Source: Rhizobacter sp. Root1238 (GTDB lineage Bacteria > Pseudomonadota > Gammaproteobacteria > Burkholderiales > Burkholderiaceae_C). From it: a DNA stretch of 64,000 nucleotides. This document shows, piece after piece, positions 1-8,345 of this stretch; the first letter of the stretch is position 1; every line of letters begins with the position of its first letter. The notes beneath the pieces were generated by a model, which did not search any database, had not been told where the DNA came from, and saw nothing but the letters and a program-made list of their open reading frames with translations. The stretch is taken from contig NZ_LMDM01000015.1 of assembly GCF_001425825.1 (NCBI RefSeq), positions 1-64,000 on the forward strand, given 5' to 3'. Made by a program: the position numbers and the translations under genes.

Positions 1-32
1 ACTGACTGTCGCCGACACTGACTGTCGCCGAC
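1..32. repeat. Two tandem copies of a 16-bp unit
   Basis: The 16-mer actgactgtcgccgac occurs twice head to tail (1-16 and 17-32). A partial third copy fades out after position 32. It lies in noncoding DNA at the window edge, so more copies may exist to the left. No function is evident. Confidence 0.8.
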
Positions 33-105
33 TGTTTGACCACAGCGAACGAAGTGAGCGGAGGGAGTTTCGGCGACGGGCCATGAAGCCAGCCAGCGGA
101 GGGAA

Positions 106-132
106 GTCCTCGGCCCTCTGGGGGCCGAGGAC
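106..132 (-). terminator. GC-rich hairpin after the PhoD-like gene
   Basis: An 11-bp perfect stem (106-116 with 122-132) encloses a 5-nt loop, about 60 bp past the stop codon of the leftward phosphoesterase gene. There is no T-run on either strand, so a factor-independent terminator is only a guess. A transcript from the left could use it equally well. Confidence 0.45.
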
Positions 133-191
133 CGCCCCCGACGGCGCGCCACAGCCTCCCCACCCGCGCCTTTGCCAAACGAACCGACCCG

Positions 192-1787
192 TCAAGCAGC
201 CGGCAGCGTCTTCGTGAACAAGGTCGCCCCGGTCAGGTCCTTCAGGTTCACCGTGAAGGCCTTGGTCTTCGCATCGATGTCGACCTGCCCGAAGAACTGG
301 TAGCCCTCGCTCGGCGCCGTGTTCTGCACCGGTGGCGCCTTTTCGTAGACCACCTGCACGCCGAACGTCGCGTCGGGCTTGTTCGGCCCGAAGCTGCCGG
401 CGTTCAGCGGACCGGAGATGAACTCCCAGAACGGCAGGAAGTCGCTGAACTTCGCCTTGCGCGGGTCGTAGAAATTCGCCGCCGTGTAGTGCACGTCGGC
501 CGTCAGCCAGACGATGTTCTTGATGTTCGCCCGCTTGATCTCGCGCAGCAGCCGCGCGATCTCCAGCTCGCGGCCGAGCGGCACGCCGTCGTCGCCGTTG
601 GCGATCGCCTCCCACTTGTCGCGGCCCTGCGCGTCCTTGCCGTCGGGCACCTGCACGCCGATCGGCATGTCGGCGGCGATCACCTTCCAGGTCGCCTTCG
701 AACGCTTCAGCCCGTCGAGCAGCCACGCGATCTGCGGGCGTCCCATGAACGCGCTCTCGGCGGTCTCGGCGGTCTGCAGGTTGGCACCGTTCGGGCCGCG
801 GTAGCTGCGCATGTCGACGACGAACACGTCGAGCAGCGGCCCCTGCGGCAGATGGCGGTACACCCGCTCGCTCTCGGCATCGGGCCCGCGGCGCAGCGGC
901 GCGTACTCGAGGAACGCGCGGCTCGCGCGCGCCACCAGCAGCGGCACGTTCTTCTCGGTGTAGCGCGCGTCGCCCGACACGTCCTTCGAGTCCGACCAGT
1001 TGTTGCTGACCTCGTGGTCGTCCCACTGCCAGATCTGCGGCACCTCGGCCGACAGGCGCCGGATGTTGGCATCCATCAGGTTGTAGCGGTAGCGCCCGCG
1101 GTATTCGTTCAGCGTCTCGGCCACCTTGCTGACCTCTTCGGTCACCAGGTTGTTCCAGGTGCTGCCGTCGGGCAACTTCAGCTGCGCGGCGATCGGGCCG
1201 TCGGCATAGATCGTGTCGCCGCTGTGCAGGAAGAAATCGGGGTTCACCTTGCGGATCTGTTCGTAGATCTTCATGCCGCCCCAGGCCTCGTTGATGCCGA
1301 AGCCCTGGCCGGCGGTGTCGCCGCTCCAGGCGAAACGCACATCGCGCAACGGCTTGCCATGCGAGGCCGCCGGCAAACGCAAGTGGCCCGGCATCGGCTC
1401 GGACAGCACGCGCTCGTTGTGCAGGTCCTGCAGCACGACGCGGTAGAACACCTCCTGGCCCGCCGGCAGGCCCGTCAGGTCGACGCGGCCGGTGAAGTCG
1501 CTGTCTTCGAGCAGGTGCGGCCCGCGCACGCGGTTCAGGTTGGCGAAGCTCGCCGTGCTCGACCACTCGACCCACAGGCGCGCCGGCCGGTCGCTGCGCG
1601 TCCAGACGATCGCGCTGTCGGCCCGCGCATCGCCAGACTGCACGCCGGACGGAAACTGCGGACGCATCGCATCGCGCGTGACCACCGCGGCCGCACCGGA
1701 CGGGGCCGGCTGGGCCGACGACAGCCCCGGCACGGTGCCCGCACCCGCCAACAGCAACGCGTTCGACAAGAAGATCCGGCGGTCCAT
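192..1787 (-). CDS. phoD: PhoD-family alkaline phosphatase / phosphodiesterase
   Basis: A 531-aa secreted metallophosphoesterase of the PhoD class, which releases phosphate from phosphodiesters and monoesters outside the cytoplasm. Motifs seen in order are GDTAGQG, HSGDTIYADGP, WQWDDHEVSNNW and TADVHYTAANFYD, the metal-binding signature of the family. The N-terminus MDRRIFLSNALLLAGAG is a Tat-like twin-arginine signal, as expected for PhoD enzymes folded with metal before export. A 43-residue in-frame extension upstream lacks coding character. The chosen ATG at 1787 is preceded by GAGGA at a suitable distance. It stands alone. No pho box was identified. Confidence 0.9.
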   Translation of the reverse strand: MDRRIFLSNALLLAGAGTVPGLSSAQPAPSGAAAVVTRDAMRPQFPSGVQSGDARADSAIVWTRSDRPARLWVEWSSTASFANLNRVRGPHLLEDSDFTGRVDLTGLPAGQEVFYRVVLQDLHNERVLSEPMPGHLRLPAASHGKPLRDVRFAWSGDTAGQGFGINEAWGGMKIYEQIRKVNPDFFLHSGDTIYADGPIAAQLKLPDGSTWNNLVTEEVSKVAETLNEYRGRYRYNLMDANIRRLSAEVPQIWQWDDHEVSNNWSDSKDVSGDARYTEKNVPLLVARASRAFLEYAPLRRGPDAESERVYRHLPQGPLLDVFVVDMRSYRGPNGANLQTAETAESAFMGRPQIAWLLDGLKRSKATWKVIAADMPIGVQVPDGKDAQGRDKWEAIANGDDGVPLGRELEIARLLREIKRANIKNIVWLTADVHYTAANFYDPRKAKFSDFLPFWEFISGPLNAGSFGPNKPDATFGVQVVYEKAPPVQNTAPSEGYQFFGQVDIDAKTKAFTVNLKDLTGATLFTKTLPAA

Positions 1788-2032
1788 TCGATTCGTCCTC
1801 GGTGATGCATGAAAACGCGCAGTCTGCGGTGCCCGTGTGGCAGCTTCATGAACCGATCCGACACCGCGGGCGCTGTCCTGGTCGGCAATTGCGCAGACAC
1901 CGTGCAGGCGATGCATTTCACAGAACGCGGCATCAACAACTTGTATGGCCGGGCATGAGCCGCTTGGGCTCCGTTCTGATTACGCTTGTGACGCGGCCGA
2001 TGGCAGGCCAGCACCGTTCAGGGAGAAGCCCA

Positions 2033-2683
2033 TTGAGTCACCTTCATGCATCGACCGCATCGGCCGCCTGGGCCCATGTCGTGACCCGATTGACGTGGCG
2101 CCTGGCGTGCCACCACCTGCGCCGCATGCGCACGCTGGTGCCGCCGATCGCGCTGCTGGTCGGCGGCGCATACGGTTGCCTGGCGGCCAGCCATTTCGGC
2201 ATCGGCGATGCGGCCGCCGTGCTGATGGTGCCCGGCGACCTCGGCCTCGCCGGCCGGGGCCCCGATGCGCTGCTGCTGTTCTGGACGCTGTCCTATGCCT
2301 TGCTGCCGCTGCAGGTGATGGGGCTGAACGACGTGTCGACGCGGTGGCAGCTGATCGAGCAACTGCGGCCGCTGGCCCTGCACGCCGCACCACTCAGGCC
2401 GGGTCGGCGGAACCTCCGGTACGCCGCCGCGGCGATCGCCGTGCTGGCGTTGCTCGGCATCGGGAAGATCCTGTTCGGCTCTGCCGCGCGGGACCTGGCG
2501 GTCCAGACGCCGGGCGCGCTGCTCGCCTTCCTGGTCGTCAACTGGCTGCTGCTGCACCTGCTGATGGCGATCGTCACGCTGACCACTTCCTTCTTCGCCG
2601 CCTGCGGCAGCAACGCGCCGGGCAGCCGCGACACGACCGATCGCCTGCGGCCCTGGGCCGATTCGCGCCATGCGTCGGGCTGA
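2033..2683 (+). CDS. Hypothetical membrane protein, four predicted TM segments
   Basis: Unrecognised protein of about 216 aa. Hydrophobic stretches begin at PPIALLVGGAYG, LLLFWTLSYALLP, YAAAAIAVLALLG and LLAFLVVNWLLLH, consistent with four membrane helices and a short polar tail. The start is uncertain. A TTG at 2033 follows a good GGGAGAAG (2021-2028); in-frame ATGs at 1955 and 2000 lack a ribosome binding site, and one at 2126 lies just before the first helix. An imperfect hairpin at 2722-2754 follows the gene. The regular hydrophobic pattern and GC-rich third positions support a real gene, but no family is evident. Confidence 0.6.
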   Translation: MSHLHASTASAAWAHVVTRLTWRLACHHLRRMRTLVPPIALLVGGAYGCLAASHFGIGDAAAVLMVPGDLGLAGRGPDALLLFWTLSYALLPLQVMGLNDVSTRWQLIEQLRPLALHAAPLRPGRRNLRYAAAAIAVLALLGIGKILFGSAARDLAVQTPGALLAFLVVNWLLLHLLMAIVTLTTSFFAACGSNAPGSRDTTDRLRPWADSRHASG

Positions 2684-2777
2684 CGGGTTCGCGGTCGACA
2701 ACTGAAAGGAAGGAAACGAACGCCAGTCCGCGGGCTTCTCCCCGGACGGCTGGCGCGCCGATTGCCTAAGCTGCCGC

Positions 2778-3335
2778 ATGGCCCTCGTGCAGCCGCTTTC
2801 GTCCGTGCCGGCGGTGTCCACCGCGGGTGGGCCGCGGCCCACCGGCGCAGGTGCGGGCGCCCCGGCCATCCTCGACATCGAGGCCTCGGGCTTCGGCCGC
2901 GACAGCTACCCGATCGAGGTCGGCTACGTGCTGCCCGACGGCAGCAGCTTCTGCAGCCTGATCCGGCCGGCGCGCCACTGGACGCACTGGGATCCGGCCG
3001 CCGAGCAGGTGCACCAGATCCGCCGCGAGACGCTGCTGGTGCACGGCCGGCCGGTGCCCGAGGTCGCGCAATGGCTGAACGACCAGCTGCACGGCTTGAC
3101 GCTCTACAGCGATGGCTGGGCCCACGACTACCCCTGGCTCGGTGCGCTGTATGAAGAAGCAGGCCTGGTGCCGAGCTTCCGGCTTGACAACCTGCGCTCG
3201 CTGTTGACAGAAGCCGAAGCCCGCGACTGGTATGCCACCAAGCAGGCCGTCAGCAATGAGCTGGGGCTGACTCGGCACCGGGCAAGTGCGGATGCGCGCT
3301 TGCTGCAACGCACGCTGCTGCGGCTGCGCGAGTGA
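2778..3335 (+). CDS. DnaQ-like 3'-5' exonuclease (DEDD superfamily)
   Basis: 185 aa with the exonuclease I signature DIEASGFG near residue 33. A later HRASADA motif supplies the conserved His and Asp of the DEDDh subgroup, and DGWAHDYPW in the middle fits the ExoII aspartate. It is a stand-alone nuclease domain without polymerase or helicase, so the substrate (DNA or RNA 3' ends) cannot be told. The first 28 residues are low in complexity. Neighbours give no clue to its role. Confidence 0.72.
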   Translation: MALVQPLSSVPAVSTAGGPRPTGAGAGAPAILDIEASGFGRDSYPIEVGYVLPDGSSFCSLIRPARHWTHWDPAAEQVHQIRRETLLVHGRPVPEVAQWLNDQLHGLTLYSDGWAHDYPWLGALYEEAGLVPSFRLDNLRSLLTEAEARDWYATKQAVSNELGLTRHRASADARLLQRTLLRLRE

Positions 3336-3383
3336 ATCGCCGCCAAGCCAATTCCACCGTGATCGCCGGCTCGGGTCCGGCAC

Positions 3384-3393
3384 TTGCATACAA
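3384..3393 (+). promoter_or_regulatory. GntR operator-like decamer, copy 1
   Basis: TTGCATACAA lies between the exonuclease gene and the GntR regulator gene. The same decamer recurs inverted at 3457-3466 and direct at 4198-4207. TTG...CAA dyads with a central TAT/ATA resemble sites of FCD-type GntR proteins. The recurrence is seen in the sequence; binding is inferred. Confidence 0.6.
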
Positions 3394-3456
3394 CGGCCCG
3401 CCACACGCCTGCCGAGTGGGCCGAGCGGCCGGAACGCCTCATTTTGGTGAGCCGGC

Positions 3457-3466
3457 TTGTATGCAA
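3457..3466 (-). promoter_or_regulatory. GntR operator-like decamer, copy 2, ahead of the regulator gene
   Basis: TTGTATGCAA is the exact reverse complement of copies 1 and 3; with copy 3 it shares 13 bp (TTGCATACAAGCC). It lies 21-30 bp before the proposed GTG start of the GntR gene, a position suited to autoregulation. Confidence 0.65.
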
Positions 3467-3486
3467 CCGATCCATGCCTCACGCTG

Positions 3487-4257
3487 GTGCCTGCCATCCG
3501 CAACAAGCCCGAACACATTGCCGACCGCATCGTCGACGCGATCCTCGCGCGCAAGCTCGCGCCCGGTGCCCGCCTCGGTGAACAGCCGCTCGCCGACCTG
3601 TTCGGCGTCAGCCGAACCATCGTCCGCGAAGCGCTGACTCGGCTGGCGGCGCGCGGCATGGTCGAGGTCAATTCGCGCCGCGGCTGGTTCGTCGTGCAGC
3701 CGTCGCCGGAGGACGCACGCGAGGCGTTCGCCGCGCGGCGCCTGATCGAGACCGGCCTGCTGCAGTCGCTGGCCGCACCGCTGGCCGGCGCGCCGCTGCG
3801 ACGGCTGCGTGCGCACGTGGCGCAGGAGCAGGCCGCGGTGGCGGCGGCCGATGCGGGCGAGCGCAGCTTCCTGCTCGGGGACTTCCACGTCTGCCTCGCC
3901 GAGTGCGCCGGCAACGGCACGCTGGCCGAGATCCTGCGCGACCTGACCGCCCGCACCACGCTGATCGCGGTGCTGTACCAGTCGAACCACGAGGCCGCGC
4001 AGTCGTGTGCCGAGCATGCCGGGATCGTCGCCGCGCTCGAACGCGGCGATGCGGCCGCCGCCGCCGAGCTGATGCGCCGCCACATCGACAGCGTGGCCGC
4101 CCACCTCGACCCGAGCGGGGCCGTCGACCCGCTGGCCTCGCTGCGCAGCGCGCTGTCGCCGGTCGGGAATGGAAAAAAGACAGGCAAGGCACAGCCCTTG
4201 CATACAAGCCCGCCGGTCGCACCCGATTCTTCTTCCTCATCCACCCCGGAGTACTGA
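3487..4257 (+). CDS. GntR-family transcriptional regulator, FCD (FadR) subfamily
   Basis: About 256 aa. An N-terminal winged helix carries the pattern RLGEQPLADLFGVSRTIVRE, followed by an all-alpha FCD effector domain to about residue 220 (histidines near LLGDFHVCLAECAG and MRRHIDS fit the metal/ligand site). The protein ends in a serine/proline-rich tail. An in-frame TTG at 3457 lies inside operator copy 2 and is rejected as start; GTG 3487 precedes the conserved IADRIVDAI helix but has no clear ribosome binding site. The stop lies 2 bp before the ABC-transporter gene, whose promoter region, with operator copy 3, falls inside this tail. It probably represses itself and the importer in response to the imported amino acid. 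Confidence 0.85.
   Translation: MPAIRNKPEHIADRIVDAILARKLAPGARLGEQPLADLFGVSRTIVREALTRLAARGMVEVNSRRGWFVVQPSPEDAREAFAARRLIETGLLQSLAAPLAGAPLRRLRAHVAQEQAAVAAADAGERSFLLGDFHVCLAECAGNGTLAEILRDLTARTTLIAVLYQSNHEAAQSCAEHAGIVAALERGDAAAAAELMRRHIDSVAAHLDPSGAVDPLASLRSALSPVGNGKKTGKAQPLHTSPPVAPDSSSSSTPEY
4198..4207 (+). promoter_or_regulatory. GntR operator-like decamer, copy 3, before the ABC importer
   Basis: TTGCATACAA sits 52 bp before the ATG of the solute-binding-protein gene, inside the 3' end of the GntR coding region. Its placement suggests a promoter here that serves the importer separately from the regulator. Confidence 0.6.
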
Positions 4258-4259
4258 CG

Positions 4260-5057
4260 ATGAGCCACCGCTGTTTCCTGAAAGCCCTCGGCCTGCTGGC
4301 CGCCGCCCCGCTGCTGTTCGCGGCGTCCGCCGCGCTGGCGCAGACCGCGCTCGACGACGTGCTGGCGAAGAAGCTGATCACGATCGCGATCCCGACCGAC
4401 TACCCGCCGTACGGCTTCGTCGGCACCGACCTGAAGCCGCAGGGCCTGGACGTCGACATGGCCACGCTGATCGCCGCGAAGCTGGGCGTGAAGGTCGAGC
4501 TGGTGCCGGTGACGAGCTCGAACCGCATCCCGTACCTGCAGACGAAGAAGGCCGATCTGGTGATCTCGACGCTCGGCAAGAACCCCGAGCGCGAGAAGGT
4601 GATCGACTTCACCGCCGCGTACTCGCCGTTCTTCCAGGCGGTGTTCGGCCCGAAGACGCTGACGGTGAAGACGCCCGCCGACCTGGCCGGCAAGAGCATC
4701 GGCGTGACGCGCGGCGCGATGGAAGACCAGGAGCTCGGCAAGATCGCGCCGTCGGGCCTGGACGTGAAGCGCTTCGAGGACAACAACGTGACCGTCTCGG
4801 CCTATGTGTCGGGCCAGACCCAGCTGATCGCGACCGGCGCGTCGGTGGCCGGCGCGATGATGGCGAAGAACCCGCAGCTCGGCACCGAGTTCAAGCTGCT
4901 GCTGAAGGACTCGCCGAACTTCATCGGCGTGGCCAAGGGCGAGGACAAGCTGCGCGCGAAGGTCAACGAGGTCATTGCCGACGCGAAGAAGAGCGGCGAG
5001 CTCGACAAGATGGCGGTGAGGTGGCTCGGCCGGCCCGCCGGCGATCTCCCGCAGTAA
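4260..5057 (+). CDS. Polar amino acid ABC transporter, periplasmic binding protein
   Basis: 265 aa, SBP_bac_3 family. A signal peptide ends at ASAALAQ (about residue 28), followed by the typical start TIAIPTDYPPYGFVG. The stretch QGLDVDMATLIAAKLG and the arginine-containing ligand site in KADLVISTLGKNPERE fit cationic/polar amino-acid binders. GGAG sits 8 bp before the ATG. Two permeases and an ATPase follow in order, making a complete His/Glu/Gln/Arg-type importer. The substrate cannot be fixed from sequence. The upstream GntR regulator is probably its controller. Confidence 0.92.
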   Translation: MSHRCFLKALGLLAAAPLLFAASAALAQTALDDVLAKKLITIAIPTDYPPYGFVGTDLKPQGLDVDMATLIAAKLGVKVELVPVTSSNRIPYLQTKKADLVISTLGKNPEREKVIDFTAAYSPFFQAVFGPKTLTVKTPADLAGKSIGVTRGAMEDQELGKIAPSGLDVKRFEDNNVTVSAYVSGQTQLIATGASVAGAMMAKNPQLGTEFKLLLKDSPNFIGVAKGEDKLRAKVNEVIADAKKSGELDKMAVRWLGRPAGDLPQ

Positions 5058-5073
5058 TCCAAGCCAAGCCGCG

Positions 5074-5733
5074 ATGATCAGCCTCGACTTCCCGGCCGTG
5101 CTGGCCGAGTGGCCGCTGATGGCCAAGGGCGTGGGCATCACGCTCGCGCTGACCGGCGTGTCGGCGGTGTTCGGCCTCGGGCTCGGCGTGGCCTGCGCGT
5201 GGGCGCGGCTGCACGGCGCGGCAGGGCTGCGCTTCGCGGCCGGCGCCTACGTGGAGCTGATCCGCAACACGCCGTTCATCGTGCAGCTGTTCTTCCTGTT
5301 CTTCGGGCTGCCGAGCCTGGGCGTGCGGCTGTCGCCCGAGGCCGCGTCGGTGCTCGCGATGGTGATCAACCTCGGCGCCTATGCGGCCGAGATCGTGCGG
5401 GCCGGCATCGCCGCCACACCGCGCGGCCAGATCGAGGCGGCGCGCAGCCTGGCGCTCAGCGAGATCCAGGTGTTCACCCGCGTCGTGCTGCCGCCGGCGC
5501 TGAAGCGCGTGTGGCCGGCGATGGTCAGCCAGATCGTCATCGTGATGCTGGGTTCGGCGGTCTGCGGGCAGATCGCGACGGCCGAGCTCTCGCATGCGGT
5601 GAACCTGATCCAGGGGCGCAACTTCCGGGCCTTCGAGGCCTTCATCGTCGGCACCGCGATCTACCTGGTGCTGTCGATCGCGCTGCGCCGGTTGCTGAAC
5701 TGGGTCGGCCCCCGCTTCATCTTCGGAAAGTAG
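5074..5733 (+). CDS. Amino acid ABC transporter permease (first)
   Basis: 219-aa inner-membrane permease of the HisM/GlnP type (PAAT family), with about five TM helices. The family motif ELIRNTPFIVQLFFLFFGLP precedes the cytoplasmic EAA loop (GQIEAARSLALSEIQVF), which docks on the ATPase. It lies 16 bp after the binding-protein gene and 3 bp before the second permease, so the two are surely cotranscribed and form the heterodimeric channel. Confidence 0.92.
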   Translation: MISLDFPAVLAEWPLMAKGVGITLALTGVSAVFGLGLGVACAWARLHGAAGLRFAAGAYVELIRNTPFIVQLFFLFFGLPSLGVRLSPEAASVLAMVINLGAYAAEIVRAGIAATPRGQIEAARSLALSEIQVFTRVVLPPALKRVWPAMVSQIVIVMLGSAVCGQIATAELSHAVNLIQGRNFRAFEAFIVGTAIYLVLSIALRRLLNWVGPRFIFGK

Positions 5734-5736
5734 CCA

Positions 5737-6387
5737 ATGGTCGACTTCACGCTGTGGGAGATCCTGCGCAACCTGCTGCTCGCGCTGCGCTGGACGGTGG
5801 CGCTGTCGCTGGTCGCCTTCATCGGCGGCGCGATCGTCGGGCTGGCGCTGCTGGTCGCGCGGCTGGCGAAGCTGCCGGGCGCCGAGCGGCTGGTGGCCGG
5901 CTACGTGCAGCTGTTCCAGGGCACGCCGCTGCTGATGCAGTTGTTCTTCCTGTTCTTCGGGCTGTCGGGCCTGGGGCTGTCGCTGTCGAACTGGACCGCC
6001 GCGGCCATCGCGCTGACGCTCTACAGCAGCGCGTTCTTCACCGAGATCTGGCGCGGCTGCGTCAACGCGGTGCCGAAAGGCCAGTGGGAGGCGTCGAGCG
6101 CGCTCGCGATGAACCTGGGCGAGCAGCTGCGCCACGTGATCGGTCCGCAGGCGCTGCGGGTCGCGGTGCCGCCGACGGTCGGCTTCGCGGTGCAGATCAT
6201 CAAGGGCACCGCGCTCGCGTCGGTGATCGGCTTCGCCGAGCTGACCAAGACCGGCTCGACGATCGCCAACGCGACCTTCCGGCCGTTCACCGTGTTCGCG
6301 TTCGTCGCGCTGCTGTATTTCGCGTTGTGCTTCCCGGTGTCCCTGTGGGCCCGTTCGCTGGAGAGAAAACTGCATGGCCACGCCTGA
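5737..6387 (+). CDS. Amino acid ABC transporter permease (second)
   Basis: 216 aa, partner of the preceding permease. The motif QLFQGTPLLMQLFFLFFGL matches the PAAT permease entry loop, and the EAA loop reads KGQWEASSALAMNLGEQL. Its 3' end overlaps the ATPase start by 14 bp, which suggests translational coupling of channel and motor subunit. Confidence 0.92.
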   Translation: MVDFTLWEILRNLLLALRWTVALSLVAFIGGAIVGLALLVARLAKLPGAERLVAGYVQLFQGTPLLMQLFFLFFGLSGLGLSLSNWTAAAIALTLYSSAFFTEIWRGCVNAVPKGQWEASSALAMNLGEQLRHVIGPQALRVAVPPTVGFAVQIIKGTALASVIGFAELTKTGSTIANATFRPFTVFAFVALLYFALCFPVSLWARSLERKLHGHA

Positions 6388-7117
6388 AGTCATCGTCGAG
6401 ATCGCCGCGCTGCGCAAGCGCTTCGGCACGAACGAGGTGCTGAAGGGCATCGACCTGTCGGTGACGCGCGGCGAGGTGATCGCGATCATCGGCAAGAGCG
6501 GCTCGGGCAAGAGCACGCTGTTGCGCTGCGTGAACGGGCTGGAGCAGTTCCAGGAGGGCACGCTGACAGTCGACGGCCAGCCGCTGCTGCACGGCAATGC
6601 GGCGGCGATGCGCGCGCTGCGCCAGCGCGTCGGGATGATCTTCCAGGGCTTCAACCTGTTCCCTCACCTCAGCGTGGGCCGCAACGTGATGCTCGCGCCG
6701 ACGCTGGTCAAGAAGAAGGCGAACCCGGACTGCACCGAACAGGCGCGCAAGCTGCTGGAGCGCGTCGGGCTGGCCGAGAAGTTCGATGCGCAGCCGGAGC
6801 AGTTGTCGGGCGGCCAGCAGCAGCGTGTCGCGATCGCGCGGGCGCTCGCGATGGAACCGGCGGTGCTGCTGTGCGACGAGATCACGTCGGCGCTGGACCC
6901 GGAGCTGGTCGGCGAGGTGCTGCGCGTCGTCGAGACGCTGGCCGACGAGGGCATGACGCTGCTGATGGTCACGCACGAGATGAACTTCGCCCGCAAGGTC
7001 GCCGACCGCGTGGTGTTCATGCATGCCGGGCGGATTCACGAGGTCGGCTCGCCGGAGCAGGTGTTCGGCGCGCCGCAGACGGCAGAGTTGAAGCAGTTCC
7101 TGTCGGCGTTGCACTGA
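6374..7117 (+). CDS. Amino acid ABC transporter ATP-binding protein
   Basis: 247 aa of the GlnQ/HisP type. Walker A GKSGSGKST is near residue 36, the signature LSGGQQQRVAIARAL is near 140, and Walker B LLCDEITSALDPE and the H-loop VTHEMNF follow. It energises the importer encoded just upstream and is the last gene of that operon. Downstream DNA changes character toward the AAA/DUF4276 pair. Confidence 0.95.
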   Translation: MATPEVIVEIAALRKRFGTNEVLKGIDLSVTRGEVIAIIGKSGSGKSTLLRCVNGLEQFQEGTLTVDGQPLLHGNAAAMRALRQRVGMIFQGFNLFPHLSVGRNVMLAPTLVKKKANPDCTEQARKLLERVGLAEKFDAQPEQLSGGQQQRVAIARALAMEPAVLLCDEITSALDPELVGEVLRVVETLADEGMTLLMVTHEMNFARKVADRVVFMHAGRIHEVGSPEQVFGAPQTAELKQFLSALH

Positions 7118-7241
7118 CACTGCACTGCCTGAATCGAGCAGGTTCAGCGGCGCGCTGAAAAGCGGAGAGAATCGACCGGAGGGCAGAATGAGCTGCCATG
7201 AGGAACGATGAATCCATGCTTTGCCGACCTGGAGCGCCACC

Positions 7242-8345
7242 GTGATCAAGCGGGTCCATGAGAAGAATCAGCTGTCACGACTGGTTCTGAACGGCTACAA
7301 GTCGATCGCCGGATGCGACATCGATCTGTGCCGTCTCAATGTTCTGATCGGCGCCAACGGTGCCGGCAAGTCGAACTTCATCGGCTTCTTCCGACTGATC
7401 AGCAGAATCCTTGACGAGCAGTTGCAGAACACCGTCGGCGCGGCCGGTGGTCCAGACGCACTGCTGCACTTCGGCCGCAAGACCACCGAGGAAATGCGCG
7501 CCGAGCTCTACTTCGGAAGCCACCACGGCTACAAGTTCAATCTGCGTCCGACGCAGGACAACCGGATGATGTTCGCCCGCGAGGTGCTCTGGTGGAATTT
7601 CCGGGGTGAGCAGCAGCCGCATACCGGACATTTCGAGACCCGCTTCGCTGAGCCGGCGGAGCACGACTCGATCCAGGATGCGGTGGTGAGCGCCATGCGC
7701 AGCTGGCGCGTCCATCACTTCCACGACACCGGCGCAACTGCCTTGGTCAAGCAGATTCACGCGATCAACGACAACGAGTACCTGCGCGAAGACGGTCGCA
7801 ACCTCGCGGCCTTCCTCTACCGTCTGCAACAACACCACGCCGCGCACTACAAGCGCATCGTCAAGTCCATCCAGCTGGTCGCGCCTTCATTCGGCGATTT
7901 CCACTTGCGTCCGACGGTTGGCAACGCCGAGAAGATCCAGTTGGAGTGGACCGAGGCAGGCCAGGACGCGCCGTTCAACGCCAGCGCACTGTCCGACGGC
8001 ACGCTGCGCTTCATCTGCCTGGCGACCGTGCTGCAACAGCCAGAAGCGTTCATGCCGTCGTCCATCCTGATCGACGAACCCGAGCTGGGCCTGCATCCCT
8101 ACGCCATCGCGGTGCTCGGCGCCATGATGAAGTCGGTGACCCAACAGTACCAACTCATCATCTCGACCCAATCGGTGGATCTGGTGAACGAGTTCGATGC
8201 CGAGGACCTCGTCGTCGTCGACAAGAGCGGCGGCGCGTCGACATTCAAGCGATTGGACTCGAACGAGCTATCCGACTGGCTCGCCGATTACAGCCTCGGC
8301 GAGCTCTGGAAGAAGAACCTGCTGGGTGGGAGACCCACGCGGTGA
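7242..8345 (+). CDS. AAA-family (SMC/ABC-like) ATPase, first gene of a DUF4276 pair
   Basis: 367 aa. Walker A GANGAGKS is at residues 37-44, and Walker B LIDEPELGLHP with catalytic D278/E279 lies near the C-terminal end, followed by the switch QLIISTQSVDLV. This is the AAA_21 arrangement seen in OLD-like and Abi-type ATPases, with the middle of the protein inserted between the two nucleotide motifs. The GTG start at 7242 has GGAG 7 bp upstream; an in-frame TTG at 7221 is less likely. It overlaps the next gene by 4 bp (GTGA). Codon use looks a little less GC-extreme than the flanking operons. By analogy with such pairs a defence or nuclease-coupled role is likely, but this is inference. Confidence 0.85.
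   Translation: MIKRVHEKNQLSRLVLNGYKSIAGCDIDLCRLNVLIGANGAGKSNFIGFFRLISRILDEQLQNTVGAAGGPDALLHFGRKTTEEMRAELYFGSHHGYKFNLRPTQDNRMMFAREVLWWNFRGEQQPHTGHFETRFAEPAEHDSIQDAVVSAMRSWRVHHFHDTGATALVKQIHAINDNEYLREDGRNLAAFLYRLQQHHAAHYKRIVKSIQLVAPSFGDFHLRPTVGNAEKIQLEWTEAGQDAPFNASALSDGTLRFICLATVLQQPEAFMPSSILIDEPELGLHPYAIAVLGAMMKSVTQQYQLIISTQSVDLVNEFDAEDLVVVDKSGGASTFKRLDSNELSDWLADYSLGELWKKNLLGGRPTR

Noticed and set aside
3457-3486. TTG at 3457 as start of the GntR gene
   Set aside because: It lies inside an operator copy and the extra ten residues have no family counterpart; GTG 3487 fits better.
2766-5141. 791-codon open frame on the minus strand
   Set aside because: It is antisense to the exonuclease, GntR and binding-protein genes, which have clear motifs; the translation is Arg/Ala-rich shadow sequence.
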